A stretch of DNA of 37,971 nt from a virus. The stretch lies in IMG/VR virus record IMGVR_UViG_3300043427_001745, positions 1 through 37,971 of that record; one strand, written 5' to 3'. Position 1 is the first letter of the stretch. Each line of letters begins with the position of its first letter. A program made the position numbers and the translations under genes. Positions 28,144 through 36,155 of the stretch are shown in pieces. The notes below the pieces were generated by a model that made no database searches, was not told the origin of the DNA, and worked only from the letters and a program-made list of their open reading frames with translations.

Positions 28144-29789
28144 GCGACAAGAAATCCACTCCCCGCTCCCGCTTCACACCGACCCCGCATCCGGTGATGA
28201 AGCTCCCGCCCAAGGACGTGCTCTTGGCCATAGGGCCAGAGAAGGGCTGGGATCTGCTGCTCAAACGCGAAGAACTAATCTTAAAGGAAAAGGTAGATCC
28301 TTATAGATACGGCTACCGCCCGCCGATCTGGAGCAAGGCCAGCCAGTTACTGGAGGACAACCGCGAGATCCTTGTCATGGGCGGCAACAGGTCCGGCAAA
28401 ACCGAATGGGCCGCGCGCGAAGTGATCCACCGGCTTTACCACAAGAAGCAATCCGTCGCCTGGTGCTTCCAAACGACCGCGCCCAACAGCATCGAGATGC
28501 AACAGCCCCGCGTCTTCAAATATCTGCCGGCCGACTGGCGGCAGGCGCGCAAGGGCACGGTCACGAATATCACTTACTCGGTCAAAGGTGGCTTTACCGA
28601 AAACAAGTTCGTCGCCCCCAATGGCAGCCAGTGCATCTTCCGCAACTACGCACAGGACATCAGCACCATCGAAGGCGGCGAGATTGACATAGCATGGTGC
28701 GACGAGTTGGTGCCGTTGGATTTCTTGGAGACCTTGCGCTTCCGTCTGCTCGACAGGAACGGCGTGCTCATCGTCACGTTCACCCCCATCGAGGGCTACT
28801 CACCCACGGTAAAAGACTACCTCACCGGCGCCCGCAACGTGGAGGAGTGCGATGCGGAGCTGTTGCCCAAGTTTGAAGACAACAAAGGCGAGAAGGTCAT
28901 CGTCGGCTACGAGAAGGTGCCCATCGTCCAGACAGGACGCAAGGGCCGGCCGATCATTTACTTCCAGACCAAGAACAATCCGTGGGCCGGATGGGAGCGC
29001 ATGCAGCAGGAGCTGCGCAACGAGACGCGCGAGAAGATCCTCTGCCGTGCGTATGGCGTCCCGACCCGATCCATCAACAACCGCTTCCCGCTATTCAACG
29101 ACAAGGTTCACGTCATAAAGCACGAATGGATTCCTAAGGAGGGCACCCGCTACCAATTCATAGACCCCTGCTCCGCGCGCAACTGGGCGATGATCTGGGC
29201 GCTGTTTGATAGTGCCAACCGCTGCTTCATCTATCGGGAGTGGCCCTGCCCGAACGAGTATGTCGAAGGCGTCGGCTATCCCGGCATGTGGGCCGAGCCG
29301 GATGGCAAGAAGGCGGACGGGCGCCAAGGCCCCGCGCAGAAAGACTTTGGTTTCGGGCTGGAGCGATACATCGAAGAAATCCGCAACGTCGAGAACGGCG
29401 AGCGCATCTTTGAGAGATGGATGGATTCGCGCTACGGCAACGCACAGACCTTGGCCAAGGAGCGGCCGACCACGCTAATCGAAGAGATGAGCGACCTCGG
29501 CATGGACTTCTCTGCCGCCCCCGGCGACACGATTGATGAAGGTGTTGGGCTTATCAATGACTGGCTGCACTACAACACGCAGAAGCCGCTCGACGCACTG
29601 AACCAGCCGAAACTCTATATTAGCGAGAATTGCCAGAACTTAATCTGGTGCATGAAGGAATGGACAGGCGCTGACGGAAACAAAGGCAGCAGCAAGGACT
29701 TCCCTGACCTCGTCCGCATGCTTGTGCTTTCCGGCTGCAATAACGTCGAAGGCGACATCCTGCGCCCGCGCGGAGGAGGGAGTTACTAA
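28140..29789 (+). CDS. terL: Terminase large subunit
   Basis: 549 residues, ATGA overlap. ATPase: Walker A GGNRSGKTE (Lys87), Walker B EIDIAWCDEL (Asp188-Glu189), coupling region LIVTFTPIEGYSP. Nuclease (RNase-H-like): Asp342 in FIDPCSARNW, Asp429 in WMDSRYG, and Asp520/Asp523 in KDFPDLVRML. All expected residues are present and the length is normal. It drives DNA into the prohead and cuts concatemers. The large insert in the nuclease domain (GMWAEPDGKKADGRQGPA) is typical of some podoviral terminases. A matching small subunit is not obvious; the HTH gene at 17895 is one candidate. Confidence 0.95.
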   Translation: MSDKKSTPRSRFTPTPHPVMKLPPKDVLLAIGPEKGWDLLLKREELILKEKVDPYRYGYRPPIWSKASQLLEDNREILVMGGNRSGKTEWAAREVIHRLYHKKQSVAWCFQTTAPNSIEMQQPRVFKYLPADWRQARKGTVTNITYSVKGGFTENKFVAPNGSQCIFRNYAQDISTIEGGEIDIAWCDELVPLDFLETLRFRLLDRNGVLIVTFTPIEGYSPTVKDYLTGARNVEECDAELLPKFEDNKGEKVIVGYEKVPIVQTGRKGRPIIYFQTKNNPWAGWERMQQELRNETREKILCRAYGVPTRSINNRFPLFNDKVHVIKHEWIPKEGTRYQFIDPCSARNWAMIWALFDSANRCFIYREWPCPNEYVEGVGYPGMWAEPDGKKADGRQGPAQKDFGFGLERYIEEIRNVENGERIFERWMDSRYGNAQTLAKERPTTLIEEMSDLGMDFSAAPGDTIDEGVGLINDWLHYNTQKPLDALNQPKLYISENCQNLIWCMKEWTGADGNKGSSKDFPDLVRMLVLSGCNNVEGDILRPRGGGSY

Positions 29790-29995
29790 TGGCTCCGAGC
29801 GGCACAGTTCCCCCACCCCCGCGAACCCGCCCATGGCGCGGCCGCAGCAAGGAGCCTCCACGCTGCGGTGTGTGTAGCAAGCAGCTTCGTATCGAAGATG
29901 TCCACGGAGTTGACGAACAGCTTGGCCCCATCTGCCGCGAGTGCGGCCCGCACGTCATCGAGGCCAACAAGGTCATGTATCCCTTCTGGATATAA
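29789..29995 (+). CDS. Zinc-ribbon protein following the terminase
   Basis: 68 residues, TAATG overlap. A Pro/Arg start (PPPPRTRPWRGRSKEP) leads to PRCGVCSKQLRIEDVHG and LGPICRECGPHVIEA: two CxxC pairs form one zinc ribbon. Tied to the terminase by overlap, it may act in packaging initiation or be a small DNA-binding accessory. Confidence 0.6.
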   Translation: MAPSGTVPPPPRTRPWRGRSKEPPRCGVCSKQLRIEDVHGVDEQLGPICRECGPHVIEANKVMYPFWI

Positions 29996-30110
29996 AGCAT
30001 CTTTCGTGACGACTTATTTTTCACCAACAGAGTAGCCCAAAAACTAAAGCGTCACTAATGACGAGTTAATACATACAAACGACTGCATTTGCCATTCACA
30101 AATACCGAAT

Positions 30111-30407
30111 ATGACTATGTTCACCAAAACCAAAACCATCCCCCTCGACCGCTACCCCGTTGCCGAAGACGAAGAGTTCGACTTCAAAGGCGCCCTCGCC
30201 TTCACCCGCGACCAAGCCCCGCCCTGCTGGCAAGCCGTCATGGTCGCCCTGCAAGACCGCATCGCAGACGGTGTAGCCTTGGCCAGCAACATGGCCACCG
30301 CCAAAGACCCCGGCCTCCTCGCCCACGCCAACGGCCAGCTCAATGCGCTGGTGGAATTGTGGGATTACTTGGAAGCCACCAGGGCCGAAGCGGCGAAGAT
30401 CCAGTAG
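30111..30407 (+). CDS. Unrecognised 98-residue protein
   Basis: MTMFTKTKTIPLDRYPVAED then EEFDFKGALAFTRDQAPPCW and helices (QAVMVALQDRIADGVALASN; AHANGQLNALVELWDYLEAT). The first ATG at 30111 is followed by a second at 30117. Flanked by non-coding DNA on both sides, including CGTCA-CTAA-TGACG at 30050-30063 upstream, so it may have its own promoter. Role unknown; position favours packaging or assembly. Confidence 0.55.
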   Translation: MTMFTKTKTIPLDRYPVAEDEEFDFKGALAFTRDQAPPCWQAVMVALQDRIADGVALASNMATAKDPGLLAHANGQLNALVELWDYLEATRAEAAKIQ

Positions 30408-30414
30408 GCGTCCA

Positions 30415-30676
30415 GCGCATACTTTTTGCGCAATAGTTTTTGCGACTAAAGGGCAAATAAGAATAACAACTCAGCAAAAAGTATGCGCCGGTCAACTCTT
30501 CGACAATATCGAAGCGTTCCCGCTCGCACCCTTTCGGGTATAATCCGGCCACTTTACCAGCATTTATACCCGCTCGGGAACTCACAAGTATTTCTTGTAG
30601 CGTGAAGCTGACACAAAAACACCCCACATTTTGTGTCACAAAGCGTCATGTTTTATGCAGAAGTGTTTACGCTTTG
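30415..30676. repeat. Array of six inverted repeats in a non-coding interval
   Basis: Arms: GCGCATACTTTTTGC 30415-30429 with its exact complement 30474-30488; CTTCGA 30498 / TCGAAG 30509; GTTCCCG 30516 / CGGGAAC 30575 enclosing CGGGTATAA 30535 / TTATACCCG 30564; ACAAG 30584 / CTTGT 30594; TGACACAAAA 30609 / TTTTGTGTCA 30629; CAAAGCGT 30639 / ACGCTTTG 30669. All arms are perfect. The 468-base interval 30408-30875 otherwise holds only the promoter and leader of the head operon. Terminator, structured RNA, packaging site or second origin are possible. Confidence 0.75.
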
Positions 30677-30756
30677 ACGCATTATATGTGTCTCTCTGCA
30701 AAGATTCTTTTCGCATCTTTCCGCGCAATCGTATCGCACAACGAGACATTCGTGTA

Positions 30757-30785
30757 TTGACATGTGTGCGGTTGTGTGCTATTTG
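30757..30785 (+). promoter_or_regulatory. Promoter of the head (late) operon
   Basis: Consensus TTGACA 30757-30762, 17 bases, TATTTG 30780-30785. The leader of about 85 bases before the scaffold ATG contains AACGTC/GACGTT (30824/30843) and GCGC-ATT-GCGC repeats, then AGGGG nine bases before the ATG at 30876. It follows the inverted-repeat array, which would isolate it from the terminase transcript. Confidence 0.55.
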
Positions 30786-30875
30786 TAGTAATAGAGAGGC
30801 GCATTGCGCTTCACTCCGGTTCTAACGTCCCGGTTCCCCCCAGACGTTTGGCGCACCTCTTAGGGGTTTTATCCT

Positions 30876-31925
30876 ATGGCGACAGACAATGAGGCCGCGA
30901 CAGCGGCGGCGGTGGACGATGTAGTTTCGATGGCAATAGCCGAGCTGGGCGTTAAGCGCCAGCCCGAGGAACCCAAAGACGAGTCCGCCGACAAAGAGAC
31001 GATCTCTGACAACGCAGACACAGAAGAGGAGCCAGAGGAGAAATCTGAAGATTCCGCTGAAAGTGTAGAGGAGGAGCCGGCGACCGAAGCCGATTCTGCC
31101 GAAGAACCCGAGGATAGCGAGGACGACGCCACAGAAGAACCTGCTGGCGAGGAGGTTACGAAGGACAAGGTTCAACGCAGGATTGACAAGCTCGTCGCCA
31201 AGCAGCGCGAGGCCGAAGAAAAGGCCCAAGCCGCCAGTGCCGAACTGGACCAACTACGCACCGCCAAGGCGGACCTAGAAGCCCAGCTTAACCAGACCTC
31301 CCGCCCCGTTCTCACCCCCACGGCCGACAACCCGTTGGCCGATGTGGACAGTGACGAGGCCCTTCAACAGCGCATCCAGAATGCCCAAGCGGTTCGCCGA
31401 TGGGCGCTTCAGAATACGGACGGCGCCACGATCAAGCAGCCCGATGGAACTGAGAAGTTCATCGAGGGCAGCGAGGTGAAGGACTACTTGGTCAAAGCGG
31501 ATGACATCCTGACCATCCACGTCCCAGCCCGTAAGCAGTGGTTGGCCCAGCGTGAGCCGGCGGTGCAAGCCGCCAAAAGCATGTTCCCCGATATCTTCAA
31601 GGAGGGCAGCGCGCTCAACCAAGCCTACAAGGCCACGATCAAGCAGGCCCCCGATCTCCTCAAAATCCCCCAGCATGAATACTGGATCGGCCTCGCCCTC
31701 TACGGAGAGCAAGCCCTCATGGCCAAGCAGCAGACCGAAGCTGCCAAAGACAAGGCCAAGAAATCTGTGTCCGCGAAGAAAGAGAAAACCGTCACACCCG
31801 TCCAGCCCGTTAGCGCGCCCCGCTCTGCCACAAAAGGCAGCTCTACGGCTGCGAAAAATCGGTTCTTCAAATCAAGCGGGTCCATGTCGGACATCGAGGA
31901 CTTGGTGGGAGAACTGATCGGATAA
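30876..31925 (+). CDS. Head scaffolding protein
   Basis: 349 residues directly upstream of the capsid gene. The N-terminal 95 residues are extremely acidic (EEEPEEKSEDSAESVEEEP), then a coiled coil (VQRRIDKLVAKQREAEEKAQ; ASAELDQLRTAKADLEAQLN), and the C-terminus is basic and Ser/Lys-rich (AKKSVSAKKEKTVTP; KNRFFKSSGSMSDIEDLVGE). Acidic start, coiled coil and basic capsid-binding end before the capsid gene define phage scaffolds even without sequence identity. It shapes the prohead and leaves before DNA entry. Confidence 0.8.
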   Translation: MATDNEAATAAAVDDVVSMAIAELGVKRQPEEPKDESADKETISDNADTEEEPEEKSEDSAESVEEEPATEADSAEEPEDSEDDATEEPAGEEVTKDKVQRRIDKLVAKQREAEEKAQAASAELDQLRTAKADLEAQLNQTSRPVLTPTADNPLADVDSDEALQQRIQNAQAVRRWALQNTDGATIKQPDGTEKFIEGSEVKDYLVKADDILTIHVPARKQWLAQREPAVQAAKSMFPDIFKEGSALNQAYKATIKQAPDLLKIPQHEYWIGLALYGEQALMAKQQTEAAKDKAKKSVSAKKEKTVTPVQPVSAPRSATKGSSTAAKNRFFKSSGSMSDIEDLVGELIG

Positions 31926-31953
31926 ACCCCAACACTTAGAAAACTCACACAAT

Positions 31954-32958
31954 ATGTCTCAAGGACTTGTTCATCCGGCCACCGGACTGCGCGAAGACTT
32001 GGCTGACGTGATCTCGGTCATCGACCAGAAAAACACGCCCGTCACCTCCCGCATCAAAGCCGGCTCGGATCTCACCAATGGTTCTGTCTTTTCATGGCAG
32101 GCCGACAGCTACAACGACCCGTCGTTCGACGGCGTCCTCACCAATGCGGATGTCACCACGTTTGACGATCCCGCCAAAAACCGCGTCCTCCTTTCCGGCC
32201 GCGCCCAGAAGTTCCGCCGTTCCATCAAAGTCGATGACTTTGCCCAGAACGTCGATAACGTCGCTGGCGTTGGCAAGAAGAAGGAAATGGCTCGCGGCGT
32301 TTCCCGCGCCCTCATCGAACTGAAGCGCGACATGGAAAGCGCCTTCTGCTCCAGCAACGATTCGCAAGAGCAGAGCGGCACCAACCCGTATAAAACTCGC
32401 GGCCTCGGTTCGTGGATTTCCAACTCGGCTCAGACCGACTTGCCCGTCCCCGCGTCGTTCCGCACGCCGTCCGCTTCGATCAACACGACTGCTACCTCCT
32501 CCCTCACCGAGAGCGATGTCGCCGCCGTTCTTCAGAGCGTCTACGAACAGACCGGCACCATCGACACGATGGATCTGGTCACTGGCCCGAACCTCAAGAA
32601 GCGCTTCAGCGAGTTCACCCGCTACTCCAGCGGCAGCAACACCGCTCTTAGCACCCGTCAATACACCGCCTCGCTCAATGACCGCACGGTCATCAGCACG
32701 GTGGACACCTACATCGGCGACTTCGGCACAATTAATTTGGTGCCGACCTTGTTCAATGCGAAGGACGCCGCCGCTGCCGTTCAGTCGGCCCGTGGCTACC
32801 TCCTCAACATGGACATGCTGGAATCCCGGTATGGCCGTCGCCCCCGCTTCCAAGAGCTGGAAGACCAGGGCGGTGGACCGCGTGGCCTCGTTGATGCGAT
32901 TGCCGCGTTGGTGTGCTGGAACCCGAAGGGCCTCGGCGAGTTCGCCGCGACTTCCTAG
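31954..32958 (+). CDS. Major capsid protein, SU10 (DUF5309) type
   Basis: 334 residues. The pattern SRIKAGSDLTNGSVFSWQAD, then GRAQKFRRSIKVDDFAQNV, then EMARGVSRALIELKRDMESA (the long spine helix), TSSLTESDVAAVLQSVYEQT, MDLVTGPNLKKRFSEFTRYS, and GTINLVPTLF...YLLNMDMLESRYGRRP is the SU10-type HK97-fold capsid. The position after the scaffold agrees. Its leader (AACACTTAGAAAACTCACAC) is A/C-rich without Shine-Dalgarno sequence although the product must be very abundant. Confidence 0.85.
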   Translation: MSQGLVHPATGLREDLADVISVIDQKNTPVTSRIKAGSDLTNGSVFSWQADSYNDPSFDGVLTNADVTTFDDPAKNRVLLSGRAQKFRRSIKVDDFAQNVDNVAGVGKKKEMARGVSRALIELKRDMESAFCSSNDSQEQSGTNPYKTRGLGSWISNSAQTDLPVPASFRTPSASINTTATSSLTESDVAAVLQSVYEQTGTIDTMDLVTGPNLKKRFSEFTRYSSGSNTALSTRQYTASLNDRTVISTVDTYIGDFGTINLVPTLFNAKDAAAAVQSARGYLLNMDMLESRYGRRPRFQELEDQGGGPRGLVDAIAALVCWNPKGLGEFAATS

Positions 32959-32990
32959 TAGCAACCTTAACTAAGGAATAATCGAAAACT

Positions 32991-33452
32991 ATGAAAGTCT
33001 ACGAACTGCCCGCAGAAACCAAAGCCGCCTTCGGCTACACCCACAAGGTCATCATTGACCACAACGACCTCACCGACGCCGATGATGCTCAGACGATCAA
33101 TCTGATCCCCGTCACCGCCGGCACGGTTGTCAAAGCCGCAGCGACAAACATGACATCCGTGTTTGACAGCTCGGACGTTGACACCATCACCACCACGGTA
33201 AAGATCGGTCACGACGACACGACCGCCGACGACGATGCGTTCATCACGTCTCAGGAGTTGAATCCTAGCGGAACCGAAGTGTTCTACAAGGTCAACCCCG
33301 CCGCGACTCCGTTTGTGTTCGTGGCCGGCACGGCAGCCTCGCCCAAGTATATCCAAGCGGCCTTCGCTTGCACTACCGGCGACAGCCTTGCGGCTCACAA
33401 CACCGGCGAGTTGGAGGTTTTCCTCCACATCGCCAACGTCAACGCACTGTAA
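32991..33452 (+). CDS. Capsid decoration or head-completion protein candidate
   Basis: 153 residues, beta-rich: AAFGYTHKVIIDHNDLTDAD, INLIPVTAGTVVKAAATNM, TVKIGHDDTTADDDAFITSQ, PFVFVAGTAASPKYIQAAF, LEVFLHIANVN. Small all-beta proteins encoded just after the capsid gene commonly decorate the head. No family is recognised. AAGGA precedes the ATG. A hairpin follows the stop, separating it from the lower-expressed connector genes. Confidence 0.6.
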   Translation: MKVYELPAETKAAFGYTHKVIIDHNDLTDADDAQTINLIPVTAGTVVKAAATNMTSVFDSSDVDTITTTVKIGHDDTTADDDAFITSQELNPSGTEVFYKVNPAATPFVFVAGTAASPKYIQAAFACTTGDSLAAHNTGELEVFLHIANVNAL

Positions 33453-33465
33453 GCGTCTTAACACT

Positions 33466-33493
33466 CTGTCGTCCGCTGCAAGGCGGACGGCAG
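33466..33493 (+). terminator. 11-bp hairpin after the capsid/decoration genes
   Basis: CTGTCGTCCGC 33466-33476 pairs fully (one T-G) with GCGGACGGCAG 33483-33493 around TGCAAG. It lies eight bases before the next ATG at 33502. Its place suggests partial termination or 3' protection lowering the portal message relative to capsid. No T-run. Confidence 0.5.
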
Positions 33494-33501
33494 CAGTTAG
33501 G

Positions 33502-33834
33502 ATGTCAGACAATCTATGGTCAGAACTCGTCCTCGATCTCGGGGATGAGATGGCCGACGCGGTCAAGCAAGAGCTGATTGCCGGTTGGAACGCCGATGCT
33601 GTTCTCGCCGCCACCCGCCAACGCCAGATCGCCGAAGCCAGTGCGCGCATAGAGCAATGCGCCATCGAAGGCATCGGCCAGAAGGACATGAGCATAGACG
33701 CTGACGCCTATTGGTCTTGGGAAGCTGCGGAGCCGGGATGTTGGAAGGACAAAGCCTTCCGCGCGTGGTTCAAGAAAAAGAACCCCGAGACCGTTGTGCC
33801 CTACACCCCCCGCAAAACCACTGTCCTCATCTAA
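33502..33834 (+). CDS. Unrecognised 110-residue protein before the portal
   Basis: MSDNLWSELVLDLGDEMADA, then VKQELIAGWNADAVLAATRQ, RQIAEASARIEQCAIEGIGQ, WKDKAFRAWFKKKNPETVVP. Helical and acidic then basic; the GWNADAVLAATRQRQIAEAS helix could be DNA- or portal-binding. The stop overlaps the portal ATG (TAATG). Possibly a head-assembly factor; no family known. Confidence 0.55.
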   Translation: MSDNLWSELVLDLGDEMADAVKQELIAGWNADAVLAATRQRQIAEASARIEQCAIEGIGQKDMSIDADAYWSWEAAEPGCWKDKAFRAWFKKKNPETVVPYTPRKTTVLI

Positions 33835-35942
33835 TGATTAAAGCACCCAAGCCAGAGGACATCACGGCGATGCTCTATGAGATCGACCAAGCGGACGCCG
33901 ATGGCAGCCAATATGTTCAGCGTAAACTGCGCAACTGGAATACGCGGTTCTGCATCTGGCCGGGGCAAAGCGAGGACGGACGCAAATGGTCTGGCGCCCA
34001 AGGCAAGCAGCCGTGGCCATGGAGCGGAGCATCTGACGTAAGGGTGCGCTTGGCTGACAATATCATTTCGGACAACACGGCCCTCCTCTGCAACGCCTTC
34101 TTCAAGTCGCGCGTGCAAGTCCAGCCGGTGGAGTCCATGGACGCGGACAAACGCGCCGCCGCCGAAGCCGTGATGAAGTGGCTTATGTTCCAGCACTGTC
34201 TGGATGACCTTCGCAGGGAAGTAAAACTCGCCGCCCAATTCCGCGAGACCTACGGGCTGGCTGTCATGGCCGTGGACTGGGTGCAAAACACCCGCACCGA
34301 GATCAAGTCTTTCAGCATCGAAGACGCGCAGATGATGTTGGAGCAGTCGCAAGACCCTAACCTCGCCGCCCTTCTGGAAGTGGTCATGGACCCACTGCAA
34401 GAGGAGACCGCCGCCGAACTCTTGGGTCAGATCATCCCAGAGTTGGGCAAAGTTTCCAAAGTCCGCGAGTTCCGCGACAAGGGCCTTGTCCAGTGGGAGG
34501 AGCCTTATGTCTTTGAGAGCAAGCCGGTGTGGACCGCGCTTGAAGCATGGGAGGATGTCATCTTCCCCATTCAGACCTTCAGCCTTCAGCGCGCCGCGTT
34601 CGTTGCCCGCAGAGAATTGCTCACCGAGGTGGAGTTGCGCGAGCGCGGCGCAGTCGAGGGCTGGGACGAGGAATGGATCGAGGCCGCCTCGCAGCACAAG
34701 GGCCAGCTCAAACGCATCTCTCTCAACATCCACCGCACCGATCAGTTCCTCTACGAGCAACTGCGCGACATGTGCGAAATATGGCATGTCTACCGCAAGG
34801 AGAACGACCCCAAGACCAACGCCATCCGCGTTACACGCTCCGTGGTTAGCTACCATGTCACCGACAAGGTCGCCGTGCATGAGCTGCTGCCCTACGCCCA
34901 CGGACAATATCCCTTCATCGAACTCCCCCGCGAGCGCGCCACCCGCCCTCTGCTGGAGAGCCGTGGCATCCCTGAGTTGGTGCAGACTGCGCAGGAGGAA
35001 ATCAAGATCCAGCGCGACTTCCGCTCCGACCGCGCCAGCATCAGCATCCTTCCGCCCGTCAAGGTGCCGGCCAACCGTGGCAAGTTTGATCTCGTCCTCG
35101 GCCCCGGCATGCAAATCCCCGAGAGGCGCCCTGGCGAGATCGAGTGGATGAATCCCCCTCGCCCCGACATGGGCAGCATCGAGGTGGAAGCCGCCACCCG
35201 TGCGGACGTGGACAATTACTTTGGGCGCATCAGCGATGCCGTCCCGCAGCAGCGCTACATGCTCCACACGCAGGAGCTAATCGACTCTTGGTTGATCGAC
35301 ATGAAGCTCTGCATCGCGCAGACCATGGCGCTGGCGCAGCAGTATATGACTCCCGAGGAGGTCGCGCGCATCACCGGCAATGCCCAGTTGGCATTCAACG
35401 CATCGCCCCAAGACATCCGGGGCCGCTTCGACATTACCGCTGAGTTTGACGCGCGCCTCCTCGACAACGAAGCCCTCGGCGCAAAGCTCGACTACCTCGC
35501 CAAGGTGCTCGTCCCGCTCGACAGCTTTGGCGTCATCGACCGGGCTGGCCTTGTGAAATACATGTTCCAAGCCGTAGACCCGAATCTCGCCGGCCTCTTG
35601 GTGCAAGACATCGGCGCCGCCACCGCGGCCGAGCAAGAAGACGAACAAACCGCCTTCGCAAAAATCGCCGCAGGCACAGAACCCCCGCTCAAAGAGGGCG
35701 GACAAAACGCGCAGGTAAGGCTGCAAACCTTGCAGCAAATCATCCAGTCCAACCCCGCCGTCCAGCAGCGCTACCAGCAGGACGAGATCTTCAGAAAGAT
35801 GATCGACGCCCGCGCACAAGCCTTCCAGTTCCAGTTGCAACAGCAGCAAAACGCCGTCATCGGCCGCACCGGCGCCCAGCCCGCGCTGCAAAAGCTCCAG
35901 CAAGACCAGCAACTCGGCATGACCGCCCAACCCGCCGCCTAA
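33834..35942 (+). CDS. Portal protein
   Basis: 702 residues, the length of large podoviral portals. The start is the ATG in TAATG. Landmarks: SGASDVRVRLADNIISDNTA, EVKLAAQFRETYGLAVMAVD, YAHGQYPFIELPRERATRPL, RGIPELVQTAQEEIKIQRD, then ANRGKFDLVLGPGMQIPERR, and a Gln-rich helical C-terminus (FQLQQQQNAVIGR) as in portal barrels. It forms the dodecameric DNA entry channel that docks the terminase and later the tail. Gene order scaffold-capsid-portal is reversed compared with many phages, where the portal comes first. Confidence 0.85.
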   Translation: MIKAPKPEDITAMLYEIDQADADGSQYVQRKLRNWNTRFCIWPGQSEDGRKWSGAQGKQPWPWSGASDVRVRLADNIISDNTALLCNAFFKSRVQVQPVESMDADKRAAAEAVMKWLMFQHCLDDLRREVKLAAQFRETYGLAVMAVDWVQNTRTEIKSFSIEDAQMMLEQSQDPNLAALLEVVMDPLQEETAAELLGQIIPELGKVSKVREFRDKGLVQWEEPYVFESKPVWTALEAWEDVIFPIQTFSLQRAAFVARRELLTEVELRERGAVEGWDEEWIEAASQHKGQLKRISLNIHRTDQFLYEQLRDMCEIWHVYRKENDPKTNAIRVTRSVVSYHVTDKVAVHELLPYAHGQYPFIELPRERATRPLLESRGIPELVQTAQEEIKIQRDFRSDRASISILPPVKVPANRGKFDLVLGPGMQIPERRPGEIEWMNPPRPDMGSIEVEAATRADVDNYFGRISDAVPQQRYMLHTQELIDSWLIDMKLCIAQTMALAQQYMTPEEVARITGNAQLAFNASPQDIRGRFDITAEFDARLLDNEALGAKLDYLAKVLVPLDSFGVIDRAGLVKYMFQAVDPNLAGLLVQDIGAATAAEQEDEQTAFAKIAAGTEPPLKEGGQNAQVRLQTLQQIIQSNPAVQQRYQQDEIFRKMIDARAQAFQFQLQQQQNAVIGRTGAQPALQKLQQDQQLGMTAQPAA

Positions 35943-35945
35943 CCA

Positions 35946-36155
35946 ATGCACCCCAACGTCTCAGTCAGAAACATCGCCGGTCTAAATATTCCGCAGCATA
36001 ACGCGGTGGAACTGAATTACGTCTCCACGACGAACAATCTCTCCACGGTGGTCTTCAAGGAGGGCAGCCAGACAGTCGCCACGCTCACCTTCACCTATGT
36101 CGGCGGCACGCCGTCCAGCGATGACGCAAAGATCGCCACAGTGACCCGCAGCTAA
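35946..36155 (+). CDS. Unrecognised 69-residue beta protein
   Basis: MHPNVSVRNIAGLNIPQHNA, then ELNYVSTTNNLSTVVFKEGS and VATLTFTYVGG. All-beta by pattern, similar to short phage proteins found between portal and fibre genes. TAATG overlap with the fibre. Structural role inferred from position. Confidence 0.6.
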   Translation: MHPNVSVRNIAGLNIPQHNAVELNYVSTTNNLSTVVFKEGSQTVATLTFTYVGGTPSSDDAKIATVTRS

